DNA from: Chakrabartyella piscis
Lineage (GTDB): Bacteria > Bacillota > Clostridia > Lachnospirales > Anaerotignaceae
Direction of reading: 5' to 3'
DNA length: 64,000 bases
NCBI GenBank assembly: GCA_030067835.1
Contig: CP092441.1
Coordinates: 434,001 to 498,000, forward strand
Below the pieces are notes generated by a model. The model saw only the letters and a program-made list of their open reading frames with translations. It ran no database searches and was not told the origin of the DNA. Of this stretch, positions 25,956-34,538 are shown piece after piece (position 1 is the first letter of the stretch; each line of letters opens with the position of its first letter). The position numbers and the translations under genes are program-made.

Positions 25956-26738
25956 ATGAATTCAGAGTATATCAATGGATTATTTGATTTGACAGGCAAA
26001 AAAGCAATTGTAACAGGTGGTAGTCAGGGTATTGGTAGAGGAATTGCCATTTCTTTGGCTGCATTTGGTGCAGAAGTAACGGTAATTGGAAGAAATACAA
26101 AATTGTTGGACGAAACCTGTGCAATCATCAGAGAAATGAATGGTGTTTGTTATGGTAAAGCATTGGATTTGACCAATTGGTCAGATGTGGAACAGTTTTT
26201 CTTGGAATATGAAAAGGAAAATGATACACTGGATATATTCATCAACAATGCAGGTTATACAGTGCGTGCAGAAATTGGAGATACCCAAAAAGCAGACATA
26301 GAAGGTTTGTTGGATACCAATGTGAAAGCAGCAATCCAATGTGTGCAATTGGCAGCAAACCAGATGAAAAAACAAAAAAGTGGCAATATTGTCATCATCA
26401 CATCGGTGAATGCCTTCAATTCACATCCAAACCAAGGTATGTATTCAGTGACAAAATTTGCATTAGAAGGTGCAATGAAAGCATTTGCATCTACGTTGGC
26501 AGAGTATGGCATTCGTGTCAATAGTTGTGCACCAGGAGCCATTGATACTGCCATCAATGCAGAGGTCATGGAAGATGCGGGAATTGTAAAAGCAGTGGAA
26601 CAAAAAATTCCTATGGGCATCATTGGTGCCTCCAAAGATGTTGGAGATGTGGTGGCTTGTATGGTCAGTGATGCTTGCAGATATATGACAGGTGCAAGTA
26701 TTGTAGTAGATGGTGGTATGATGTTGAAGAGGAAATGA
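25956..26738 (+). CDS. Short-chain dehydrogenase/reductase
   Basis: A classical SDR of 260 residues. It has the cofactor motif TGGSQGIGRG, NNAG (about residue 95), catalytic Ser in ITSVNAF and YSVTK (Tyr/Lys), and ends in ASIVVDGGMM. It resembles gluconate 5-dehydrogenase/KduD-type oxidoreductases, which fits a sugar-acid pathway. Start 25956 is 8 nt after AGGAG. The UlaG-like gene follows one nucleotide after the stop. Confidence 0.9.
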   Translation: MNSEYINGLFDLTGKKAIVTGGSQGIGRGIAISLAAFGAEVTVIGRNTKLLDETCAIIREMNGVCYGKALDLTNWSDVEQFFLEYEKENDTLDIFINNAGYTVRAEIGDTQKADIEGLLDTNVKAAIQCVQLAANQMKKQKSGNIVIITSVNAFNSHPNQGMYSVTKFALEGAMKAFASTLAEYGIRVNSCAPGAIDTAINAEVMEDAGIVKAVEQKIPMGIIGASKDVGDVVACMVSDACRYMTGASIVVDGGMMLKRK

Positions 26739-26739
26739 T

Positions 26740-27597
26740 ATGGGATACAATCCAGTGGAATTGACAAAAAAAATAGCAGAATCTTCTTGTACAATGGAAC
26801 AAATCCAAATTTGGTGGTTGGGTCAAAGTGGATTTCTTTTGCGTACTCCAAAAAAAACAGTGGCAATTGATTTGTATTTGTCCACAACCATAGAAGATAG
26901 CACTTCTAATCAACCGTGGAAACGTCATATTCGTATGATGCCAATTCCTGTGATTCCAGAAAAATTGGAGGGTGTTGATTTGTATTTGTGCAGTCATGGA
27001 CATAGGGATCATTATGATGTGGCAACCATCCAAGCTTTGCAAAATCAAAATACAGAAATGGACTTAATTTTGCCAAAACCTTGTATGGAAATGGCAAAAA
27101 ATGATGGATTTACCAATGGAATACCAGCCATTGCACATGAAATCATTGGATATGATGGTGTCCAAATCAAACCAATACCAGCAAAACACAATGCATTTGA
27201 CTGTACAGAAACAGGAGATTATCCATATTTGGGATATATTTTGGATTTTGATGGCATTCGTGTGTATCATGCAGGGGATTGCATTTTGCATGATGGGCTT
27301 GTGGAGCTATTGCAAGAAGAAAAGATAGATTTGGCGATTTTACCCATCAATGGTTCTACTCCAGAATTGATTGCAAAGGGATTCCAGTCCAATTTTGATT
27401 ACAAAGAAGCCCCTTTCATTTGTAAAGAAGGAAACATACCATTTATGATTCCCTGTCATTTTGATATGTTTACCATCAACACAGAACAAGTGGGTAAATT
27501 TGTAAACTATGCAAATCATCAGATGCAGGATGTTGGATATTGGGTTCCCATCATTGGCGAACCATGTATATTTGCAAAAAATGGATTCCAAATATAA
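26740..27597 (+). CDS. UlaG-like metallo-beta-lactamase-fold hydrolase
   Basis: A 285-residue MBL-fold protein. Metal ligands are seen in SHGHRDH (86-91), YHAGD and PCHFDMF, and the N-terminal IWWLGQSGFLLRTP segment resembles UlaG, the L-ascorbate-6-phosphate lactonase. A lactonase that opens a sugar lactone to the acid would fit upstream of the dehydratases. Substrate is inferred from context only. It is translated from the same mRNA as the SDR, which ends one nucleotide before. Confidence 0.83.
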   Translation: MGYNPVELTKKIAESSCTMEQIQIWWLGQSGFLLRTPKKTVAIDLYLSTTIEDSTSNQPWKRHIRMMPIPVIPEKLEGVDLYLCSHGHRDHYDVATIQALQNQNTEMDLILPKPCMEMAKNDGFTNGIPAIAHEIIGYDGVQIKPIPAKHNAFDCTETGDYPYLGYILDFDGIRVYHAGDCILHDGLVELLQEEKIDLAILPINGSTPELIAKGFQSNFDYKEAPFICKEGNIPFMIPCHFDMFTINTEQVGKFVNYANHQMQDVGYWVPIIGEPCIFAKNGFQI

Positions 27598-27612
27598 ATA
27601 AGGAGGAATATC

Positions 27613-28416
27613 ATGCTGTTTGAAGATAAGATTTATGACTTTCAGTTGAATGAAATCATCAATATCGTTGAACTATCACCCAATACAAACTGGAAATTGA
27701 ATCATTTGCGTTATACAGACCAGTGGGTTTTGAGTTATGTCATCAATGGTGATGGATTGGTGTATCATATGAATGAACAGGATATTTCTGTGCAAAAAAA
27801 TAGCATGTTATTTTTCCCAGAAGAATTTGAAAGAAGTGCCATTTGTAGTGCAAATGAGGGTAGCACCAGAATTATTGTTTTGAAATTCAGGTTGCAAATG
27901 GCAAATGAAGTTACAAATGAAATATTCCAAACCATTCCCAATTATATTGAAAATGTACCATTATCCATAGCAAAAATGTTTCAAGAAATCAGCAAAACAT
28001 GGAGCCAGAAACGACCAGGATATGCCATAAAGTGTAAAGGGTTGGTATATGAGTTGTTGTATGAATTGTTGAATCAAAGCTATTTGATAGTAGAGAGACA
28101 TCAATATGAACATCAATTGTACCATGTCATGCAAGCCATTGAAACGGATATCAGCAAACATTATACCGTAAAAGAATTGGCAGATATGGCGATGTTATCA
28201 CCCTCTTATTTTCAATTGATTTTCAAACAATTTACAGGATATTCCCCAAATCAATATCAAAATTTTATTCGGATGAGCTATGCAAGGGATTTGATTTTAT
28301 CAGAACACTATAGCATAGGAGAAGTGGCGAATTTGGTTGGCTTTTCAGATACCAGTTATTTTTGCAGATTATTTAAAAAAATTATAGGGGTTACACCAAC
28401 ACAAGTGGTGAAATGA
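27613..28416 (+). CDS. AraC family transcriptional regulator
   Basis: A 267-residue regulator with a cupin-like N-terminal sensing region (about 1-100) and a C-terminal double helix-turn-helix (YTVKELADMAMLSPSYFQLIFKQFTG and IGEVANLVGFSDTSYFCRLFKKIIG). GGAGG precedes the start. It lies inside the catabolic cluster and probably responds to the substrate or an intermediate. Confidence 0.92.
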   Translation: MLFEDKIYDFQLNEIINIVELSPNTNWKLNHLRYTDQWVLSYVINGDGLVYHMNEQDISVQKNSMLFFPEEFERSAICSANEGSTRIIVLKFRLQMANEVTNEIFQTIPNYIENVPLSIAKMFQEISKTWSQKRPGYAIKCKGLVYELLYELLNQSYLIVERHQYEHQLYHVMQAIETDISKHYTVKELADMAMLSPSYFQLIFKQFTGYSPNQYQNFIRMSYARDLILSEHYSIGEVANLVGFSDTSYFCRLFKKIIGVTPTQVVK

Positions 28417-28425
28417 GGTAGAAAT

Positions 28426-29283
28426 ATGACATACCAAGAATGCATTGTGGAAGAAGAAGGGTTTTTTTGTCGCATTTTTTATGTATCCAATGCAGCTTGC
28501 AAGAGAGAAATGCAGATACATAAGCATCCTTTGGCAGAGTTTGCTTTGGTGGTTTCAGGAACATGTACCTACCAAACAGAGGAAGGTCTATACACATGTA
28601 AAGAGGGGGATTTTTTATTTTTTGCATCCAATAAACCCCATTATATTATAGAAATTATGGAGGGTGAACCGTTTATTCTAATGAATGTACAGGTATCAGC
28701 TTCTATTTTAATGCAGAAAGAATATGTATCTATATTAAAGAATCGGATGGTTTTTCTCAAGTTAGAAGGATTGGGTGATATCTCCAGAGAATATCCAAAT
28801 GGGGCTATGGTACGAATTGGAAAAGAGTGTTCAGAACAAAAGATAGGTTGGGAGATTTCTGTAAAATCTGAACTGTTACATGCACTGTCTTGGGTGATTC
28901 GATATCATGCAGATGGAACAAAACCATTGGTGCAAAATAGACAAGAAGAGCCATGGGTGTACAAAGTAGAGAGGTATGTGGAAGCGCATATTGCAGAGGA
29001 ATTGGACTTAGAAACACTTGCAAAAGAAGCGGGGTTTAGCAGAACTTATTTTTGTGCCAAATTTCATCAATATATGGGTGTAGCGGTGTGGGAATATGTT
29101 ACAGAGAAAAGAATGGCAGTGGCGATGAAGTGGCTGGTGGCTACAGATGTTGCCATTACAGAAGTAGCATTGATTGCTGGATTTCAAAATCCATCTCATT
29201 TTTATCGTATATTCAAAAAAAGATTTGGTGTTACGCCAGCTTCCTATAGATCGGCTGCCAACAAAATAATAGAGCGTGCATAA
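28426..29283 (+). CDS. AraC family transcriptional regulator
   Basis: A second AraC protein of 285 residues, 9 nt after the first. The N-terminus has a cupin pattern (HKHPLAEFALVVSGTCTY, EGDFLFF) and the C-terminus the tandem HTH (LDLETLAKEAGFSRTYFCAKFHQYMG and ITEVALIAGFQNPSHFYRIFKKRFG). Two different AraC regulators side by side suggest dual input or an activator-repressor pair for the cluster. Confidence 0.92.
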   Translation: MTYQECIVEEEGFFCRIFYVSNAACKREMQIHKHPLAEFALVVSGTCTYQTEEGLYTCKEGDFLFFASNKPHYIIEIMEGEPFILMNVQVSASILMQKEYVSILKNRMVFLKLEGLGDISREYPNGAMVRIGKECSEQKIGWEISVKSELLHALSWVIRYHADGTKPLVQNRQEEPWVYKVERYVEAHIAEELDLETLAKEAGFSRTYFCAKFHQYMGVAVWEYVTEKRMAVAMKWLVATDVAITEVALIAGFQNPSHFYRIFKKRFGVTPASYRSAANKIIERA

Positions 29284-29311
29284 AGCAGATATGTTTCAGA
29301 GGTGATAAAAT

Positions 29312-30262
29312 ATGATTTTGACAGATTATTTACGTACCAAAGAAGATCTTTCTTGGGCATATGCAAAACAGTGTGGAGTGAAACATTGTGTGATTCGGTT
29401 GCCAGAAGAAACAGAGTTTGATATAACCAGTGAAACAGATTGGAAACAAATGTATCAAAAATTTGTGGATTTTGGATTGCAACCTGTTGTTTTGGAGCCA
29501 ATACCAGATTGGTTGCATACGCATATCAAATTGGGTGACGCAAAACGAGATGAATCCATTGCAAAATTGGTGAAAGCATTTCCCATTATGGCATCTTTGG
29601 GGATCAATACCATTTGTTTCAATTTTATGGCACACATTGGATGGTGTAGAACCAGCCACGATTTGAAAGAACGTGGTGATGGAGAAGTGACTGGCTTTTG
29701 TATTTCTGATTTCACACCAATAGAAGCAGAAATTTCAGAAGAAACCCTTTGGCAAAATTACGAGTATTTTTTGCGAAAAGTATTGCCATATGCAGAAAAA
29801 TATGGAATCCAATTGGCATTGCATCCAGATGATCCACCCATTGCAAAATTGGGGGATGTGAGTCGCATTATGGTTTCCTATGCAAATATCAAAAAAGCCA
29901 TGGAATTGGTTCCGTCAGATTATCTTGGAATTACCATGTGCCAAGTCTGCTATTATTTGATGGAGGAAGATTTGGAACAGGTGATTTCTGAAATGAAAGA
30001 AAAGATTTTCTTCATACATTTTCGTAATGTTAGAGGGAATCGCTTTGATTTTAGAGAAACCTTCCATGATGATGGAGATATTCCAATGGCAAAATTGATG
30101 AAGCTATATACAACCCTTGGCATTGATGCACCTATTCGAGTGGATCATGTACCACTTATGGCAAATGAAGAAGCAAATGTACATATACATGGATATAGTG
30201 CCTTGGGGCGATTGTATGCCATTGGATATATGAGAGGTCTTTTGGAGAACTGTTTATATTGA
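29312..30262 (+). CDS. Mannonate dehydratase-like protein (UxuA family)
   Basis: A 316-residue TIM-barrel protein with UxuA signatures: LALHPDDPP, HFRNVRG, ETFHDDGDIPMAKLM and IRVDHVP. UxuA dehydrates D-mannonate to 2-keto-3-deoxygluconate with a divalent metal. It is shorter than E. coli UxuA (about 394), as are several family members outside the classic pathway. Two dehydratases of different folds in one cluster suggest an uncommon acid sugar or a branched route. GAGGTG precedes the start. Confidence 0.85.
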   Translation: MILTDYLRTKEDLSWAYAKQCGVKHCVIRLPEETEFDITSETDWKQMYQKFVDFGLQPVVLEPIPDWLHTHIKLGDAKRDESIAKLVKAFPIMASLGINTICFNFMAHIGWCRTSHDLKERGDGEVTGFCISDFTPIEAEISEETLWQNYEYFLRKVLPYAEKYGIQLALHPDDPPIAKLGDVSRIMVSYANIKKAMELVPSDYLGITMCQVCYYLMEEDLEQVISEMKEKIFFIHFRNVRGNRFDFRETFHDDGDIPMAKLMKLYTTLGIDAPIRVDHVPLMANEEANVHIHGYSALGRLYAIGYMRGLLENCLY

Positions 30263-30315
30263 TGTAGGTGGGAAGTGGATATCGCTAGTAGGATGACGTG
30301 AAAGATGAAACTTGC

Positions 30316-30354
30316 AATAAAAAGAGGCGATACTCTATGGTGGGGTATCGCCTT
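30316..30354 (-). terminator. Terminator stranded beyond the IS, original end of the stalk-type gene
   Basis: GGCGATAC/GTATCGCC stem with a T-rich tail (TCTTTTTATT) on the minus strand. The nearest minus-strand gene is now separated by the IS at 30420-31892, but without the insertion this terminator would lie about 55 nt after the native stop codon. Confidence 0.7.
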
Positions 30355-30419
30355 CGTTTGGAATGAGGATAGAAAACGCTATACAATTTTTCTTGTGAAA
30401 CAACAGATTTTATTTGATT

Positions 30420-31892
30420 GGGACAGTTTCAAGTTTTGTGTAAACTGAAAATTTAGATGTATGATATATGAATAGTTACATGAAGGGCAGAGTCGATTTT
30501 GGTTCTGCCCTTGCTTTGTATTATAGCGTTACTTTTAAAAATGTCAATATAATCTGACTATCAATATCCAGCTTCGTCCAAACGTTCTTCAAAATAAATT
30601 TCAAGTTGAGAATGGATTTGACCCCAATCTTGGCGGTGACCTGTCCATTTTTTGGTAATGTCCATAGTGGCTAAATAGAGCATTTTCAAAAGACTATCGT
30701 CGGATGGAAAGATAGTCTTACTTTTTGTCACTTTTCGTAACTGACGGTTAAAACCTTCGATGGCATTTGTGGTATAAATAAGCCGTCTAATGGCTTCGGG
30801 ATACTTGAAATACGTGGATAAGGTAGCCCAATTATCCATCCAAGATTTGTAGATTTTAGGGTATTTCTGATTCCATTTTTCAGCGAATAATTCCAGTTCG
30901 TTTAAAGCAATTTCTTCTGTTGCAGCTGCATATACTCGTTTCAAATCTGCCATCAACGCTTTGATATCTTTGTACGATACAAATCTTGTTGAATTGCGGA
31001 TTTGATGAATAACACAGTGTTGTATTTCGGTCTGTGGGAAAACAGCTTCAATGGCTTGGGGAAAGCCGATTAGTCCATCAATACAGGCAATTAGAATGTC
31101 TTGAATACCTCTATTTTTGAGACCATTCATGATAGAAAGCCAGAATTTCGCACTTTCATTTTCGCCTACATACATACCAAGTACATCTTTGCGACCAGAC
31201 ATATCTATACCCAAGGCAATATATACAGCCTTTTTCACAATTCGCCCTTCGCTTCGTACATGGAAATGGATTGCATCCATAAAAACAACGGCATAGACTG
31301 ATTCCAGCGGGCGCTCCTGCCACTCTTTCACGATAGGAATGATTTTATCTGTAACTCTACTGATTGTACTGTCTGATATTTTGATGTCGTAAAGCTCTCG
31401 CATATGATCTTCAATATCACTGGTGGTCATACCTTTGGCGTACATAGATATGATTTTTTCTTCCATGTCTTGTGTGACAGTGTTTTGATATTTCTTGATG
31501 AGCTGTGGCTCATATTCGCTATTGCGATCTCTAGGGATAGCGAGCTCCATATCGCCATAACTTGTGTGCATGGTTTTGGAAGAGTGTCCATTTCTGCTGT
31601 TTTTTGTGTCTTTGTTTGCGTAATCATACTTAGAATAGCCTAATTCTTCGTCTAGTTCCTCATCAAGAGAGCCTTCGAGAATTACAGACATCATGTCCCT
31701 CATGATGGCGTTTACGTCTGCACCATTTTTGACGGATACATCATTGTTTTTTAAATATTCTTTCATCATTTCTCGCATTGCTTGTTTTTGTGGTGTTTCG
31801 CTTCTTGTTCTTTTTGCCATAATAAAACCTCCAAACTGATTGTATTTATCATACATCAATTTGGAGGTTTACACAAACTTTGGGATAGTCCC
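30420..31892 (-). mobile_element. Complete IS256-family insertion sequence
   Basis: A 1473-bp element with 26-bp imperfect terminal inverted repeats (20 of 26 positions match; both start GGGAC and end TTTGTGTAAAC) and one full transposase gene. It is flanked by a perfect 8-bp target duplication, ATTTGATT, at 30412-30419 and 31893-31900. Size and 8-bp duplication fit the IS256 family. Intact ends and matching duplication indicate a fairly recent insertion. Confidence 0.95.
30561..31820 (-). CDS. IS256 family (Mutator-type) transposase
   Basis: A full-length 419-residue DDE transposase. Candidate catalytic acids are in VFMDAIHFHVR, ACIDGLIGFPQAI and TTNAIEGFNRQLRKVTKSK. The N-terminal helical region and the HCVIHQIRNSTRFVSYKD segment are typical of the family. 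GGAGG lies 8 nt before the start at 31820. No frameshift is seen, so the enzyme may be active. Confidence 0.95.
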   Translation of the reverse strand: MAKRTRSETPQKQAMREMMKEYLKNNDVSVKNGADVNAIMRDMMSVILEGSLDEELDEELGYSKYDYANKDTKNSRNGHSSKTMHTSYGDMELAIPRDRNSEYEPQLIKKYQNTVTQDMEEKIISMYAKGMTTSDIEDHMRELYDIKISDSTISRVTDKIIPIVKEWQERPLESVYAVVFMDAIHFHVRSEGRIVKKAVYIALGIDMSGRKDVLGMYVGENESAKFWLSIMNGLKNRGIQDILIACIDGLIGFPQAIEAVFPQTEIQHCVIHQIRNSTRFVSYKDIKALMADLKRVYAAATEEIALNELELFAEKWNQKYPKIYKSWMDNWATLSTYFKYPEAIRRLIYTTNAIEGFNRQLRKVTKSKTIFPSDDSLLKMLYLATMDITKKWTGHRQDWGQIHSQLEIYFEERLDEAGY

Positions 31893-33048
31893 ATTTGATT
31901 TCTGTTCCACCCCATTCAATCACAGTAAATCCTTCTCGTACAAAAGGTTGTAATTCTTGTTCTGTCACGTCAATTGCTTCATCCAGTCCTTGGTATGTCA
32001 TAAACACACGTTGGATGGAATCTGGTGTTGGTGTGATTTCCAAAAGGGCATTTTCTGTATAGGTTTCTTCTTGGAAAGCAATCAAATTGTATTGGTTTTC
32101 TTGCATTTTGGGCAACCAATACACAATAAATTCGTTGTATTCCTTTGGTGTCAATCCTAGATATGCCAATGTATCTTGTAAGAATGTTGCGGTATTTTCG
32201 CTTTTTACCACAAATCCTTTGCTCATATCATAAGAAATATCACTAGTACCCTCCCAGAATAAATAAGAATATTCTTTGCCATCTCTTTTGTCATAGAGTG
32301 TTCCATCAGGCATAGCGGTTACATTCCAACCTGTTTCGTATTCTGGATAGGTCACAAAAACATCGCCGTTATATTCCAAGTTTACAGAAACATCCATTTC
32401 TTCTTCTGGATATAAATAGATGACTGGTTTTGCAGCCATGACCATAACATAAGTATTTGTTGCCAATTCATCTATAAAGTCGCATAAATCACTCGTTTGC
32501 AAATCCAATGTTTCACCACTGCCTTTATGAGTCAATACGATGCTACTGGGCATTTCATTCAAGTCTGTTCCACTGATTGTCAGTGTCAAAGCATCATCCT
32601 CTTGCCAAAAAGCAGCATCCACAGGATACTCCAATGTGAATAAATCGCCATCTACAATTGTGCTTTCATATTGCATAAAATCAGTCCATGTGAGAGTATT
32701 TTTTTCTGCAACTAAGTTTTGTAAATCAACTAACGATATGTTCGTAACCTCAGCAGTTCCTGCTTTTTCGGTCAAGTTGATGGATTTTGTATCGCCATAC
32801 CAAATGACTTCTTTGTCAAACAATTCCCCAATGGCACGTATGGGTAAATATGTGGTGCCATTATAGGATATGGGATGAATGATATCGCCAGATGAATCAG
32901 CGAGTTTTTGTGGTTCGCCTTCTAATTCCAAAGTGTAATCACCACGGATTTGTGCGGTTATGGTTTCAATTTGTTCAGAAAATGCAAATGCAGTTACAGA
33001 AACACAAGTCATTGCACCGATTGTCAGTAAAGCAACTATTTTTTTCAT
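31849..33048 (-). CDS. Secreted protein with copper-amine-oxidase-like N domain, 3' end altered by IS
   Basis: A 399-residue exported protein with a signal peptide (cleavage near AFA, about residue 22). A Cu-amine-oxidase N-like (stalk) domain follows: PISYNGTTYLPIRAIGELF, VIWYGDTKSI. The rest (about 170-385) is a domain of unknown function with VIYLYPEEE and VREGFTVIEWGGTEIK. The last 14 residues (WDYPKVCVNLQIDV) are encoded by the IS end. Removing the IS and one 8-bp duplication restores AAA-TAA, so the original protein ended at GGTEIK, 385 residues. The function is unknown; it is likely cell-surface. Confidence 0.8.
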   Translation of the reverse strand: MKKIVALLTIGAMTCVSVTAFAFSEQIETITAQIRGDYTLELEGEPQKLADSSGDIIHPISYNGTTYLPIRAIGELFDKEVIWYGDTKSINLTEKAGTAEVTNISLVDLQNLVAEKNTLTWTDFMQYESTIVDGDLFTLEYPVDAAFWQEDDALTLTISGTDLNEMPSSIVLTHKGSGETLDLQTSDLCDFIDELATNTYVMVMAAKPVIYLYPEEEMDVSVNLEYNGDVFVTYPEYETGWNVTAMPDGTLYDKRDGKEYSYLFWEGTSDISYDMSKGFVVKSENTATFLQDTLAYLGLTPKEYNEFIVYWLPKMQENQYNLIAFQEETYTENALLEITPTPDSIQRVFMTYQGLDEAIDVTEQELQPFVREGFTVIEWGGTEIKWDYPKVCVNLQIDV

Positions 33049-33072
33049 ATATAGGTTCCTCCCTAGTTTATT

Positions 33073-33384
33073 TTAGTTATTATTCAAACAGCATAGAATT
33101 GTCTGAATGAAAAAAGCGATACTAATTGCCCAACAAAGTCCAAATAAACCAATGCTTGCAGAGTTGGAAATGGATGGTATGTCAAAAAATACGTTTAACC
33201 AGTTGGCAAACATACTTCTTACAAGAAATACAAAGCCCAATAGCATACTGACTGCATGCCCAATTAAGTTATTGCGTGCTTGTTTTCTGTCGTTAAGAAC
33301 GATGATACCAAAAAACACTTCTAAAATACTTACTATAATGATACCTCCAATAAATAATGGTATGACTTCTGCTTCAAATGACAT
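33073..33384 (-). CDS. Small membrane protein of unknown function
   Basis: A 103-residue protein with three predicted membrane helices (PLFIGGIIIVSILEVFFGIIV, an AVSMLLGFVFLV segment, and SIGLFGLCWAISIAFFIQTIL). No family is recognised. GGAGGAAAT precedes the ATG at 33384. It lies 24 nt upstream of the stalk-type gene and may share its transcript. Confidence 0.55.
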   Translation of the reverse strand: MSFEAEVIPLFIGGIIIVSILEVFFGIIVLNDRKQARNNLIGHAVSMLLGFVFLVRSMFANWLNVFFDIPSISNSASIGLFGLCWAISIAFFIQTILCCLNNN

Positions 33385-33471
33385 AATGATTTCCTCCTCA
33401 AACAAATATAAATAGTCATCGATTCTAACTTCACCAATACTTATGTTGTATTGGGGGGCAACAGAAAACAA

Positions 33472-33946
33472 ATATGTATCACAATTATATCACAGGTGTA
33501 AGGGGAGTAACGTGAATTAAAAGAATCTTAAGAAAGGTATTATCGGTTGATAGTATACGGAGAAAGAGTTGTCAAATCAATATAAAAAGGTACGTTCGAA
33601 TGCAATAAACAAGCATTTTGCATTGATTGAATTACAAATCTTCATTAATTACTACATTTAATGTAATATTCCAAAATTCAAATATTTGGTAATTATTTTT
33701 GAGAAAAACGAAGAATACACAAAATTCTATAAAATCTGAAATGTATTTTGTCTGCTCACTGTTCATTGATACCGCTTTGTCATTTAGAGGAGCATTGCGA
33801 CGAAGAATCTTTTTCGGTCGATTCGTGAATCGCCCCTACAATGGCATCGCATTCGTGTGCTTCTGCTCACTGCATATTTTTTCAAATCATAGAAAACAGG
33901 GCTATTCCTTCCAATTCTTGCATACCATATATAAGAGGTGATGCAA
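33472..33946. other. Intergenic region with one hairpin repeat
   Basis: A 475-nt AT-rich gap with no convincing gene. It holds a minus-oriented modular hairpin (33815-33840: CGGTCGATTC/GAATCG with CCCCTACA) and, just before it, GCGACGAAGAATCTTTT, a fragment also seen near 62920. Several near-palindromic AT tracts are present but none forms a known RNA. Confidence 0.5.
33815..33840 (-). repeat. Modular hairpin repeat
   Basis: CGGTCGATTC, 2-nt loop, GAATCG and CCCCTACA. The same arm pair recurs at 45307-45333. Confidence 0.7.
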
Positions 33947-34315
33947 ATGGGAATGCCACAAATTCCAGATGGAAAGAACAGACCAACCTTTGAAGAAACC
34001 ATTGTGGATCTTTTGGAATCCATTGCTTTGGAAGAGATGGCAATGGCACATATTATGAATGCAGAAGGTGAAAAGCTACAAGAAGTGGTAAAGAAATATG
34101 GATGTCGTGAAATTTGCCATTTGCAGTTGGAATCAGGTTGCAGAAATACAGAAGACATGCTCCAAACCTTGATTATGAAAGAATGGTTGTTGTTGAGCAA
34201 AATGAAATCGGTCATTACATTGCAAAAGGAAACCACAGATACATCTATACCATATGGTTGCAGACAGATGTGTCAAAACAAATGCCAAATGCGTGAAAAC
34301 CAATCCATACAATAA
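33947..34315 (+). CDS. Conserved small protein, possibly exported or spore-associated
   Basis: A 122-residue protein without a signal peptide. The segment ETIVDLLESIALEEMAMAHI followed by MNAEGEKLQ is a helix of a kind I associate with surface or spore-coat proteins of Clostridia, but I cannot name the family. The C-terminal part holds six cysteines (YGCREICH, ESGCRN, YGCRQMCQNKCQ). Start 33947 is 8 nt after AGAGG; nearby in-frame GTG and ATG codons overlap the ribosome site. A terminator follows directly. Confidence 0.6.
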   Translation: MGMPQIPDGKNRPTFEETIVDLLESIALEEMAMAHIMNAEGEKLQEVVKKYGCREICHLQLESGCRNTEDMLQTLIMKEWLLLSKMKSVITLQKETTDTSIPYGCRQMCQNKCQMRENQSIQ

Positions 34316-34318
34316 TAA

Positions 34319-34372
34319 AAAAGACTTCTTAAGATGCGTTGCAAAACGTGTGCATAGAAGTCTTATTTTTTT
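34319..34372 (+). terminator. Rho-independent terminator
   Basis: AAGACTTCT and AGAAGTCTT arms around a 26-nt loop, followed by ATTTTTTTAT, directly after the stop of the small Cys-containing protein. Confidence 0.75.
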
Positions 34373-34538
34373 ATATTTTCCTTGATATATCTGCAATTCT
34401 AGGATATGATAACATAGGTATGGTATTAGGGTAAATTTCGATTTTTTCAAATGGAAGTCACACCAATATCATTAAAATACAGAATCCATCAGAGAAAAAC
34501 TCTTGTGTATATAGAAACAAATGTAAGGAGGAACCACA

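Noticed and set aside
33065..33076. AGTTTATTTTAG upstream of the stalk-type gene as a third copy of the shared promoter motif
   Set aside because: It is only a 12-nt match, in the opposite orientation relative to the gene, and overlaps the end of the neighbouring coding region.
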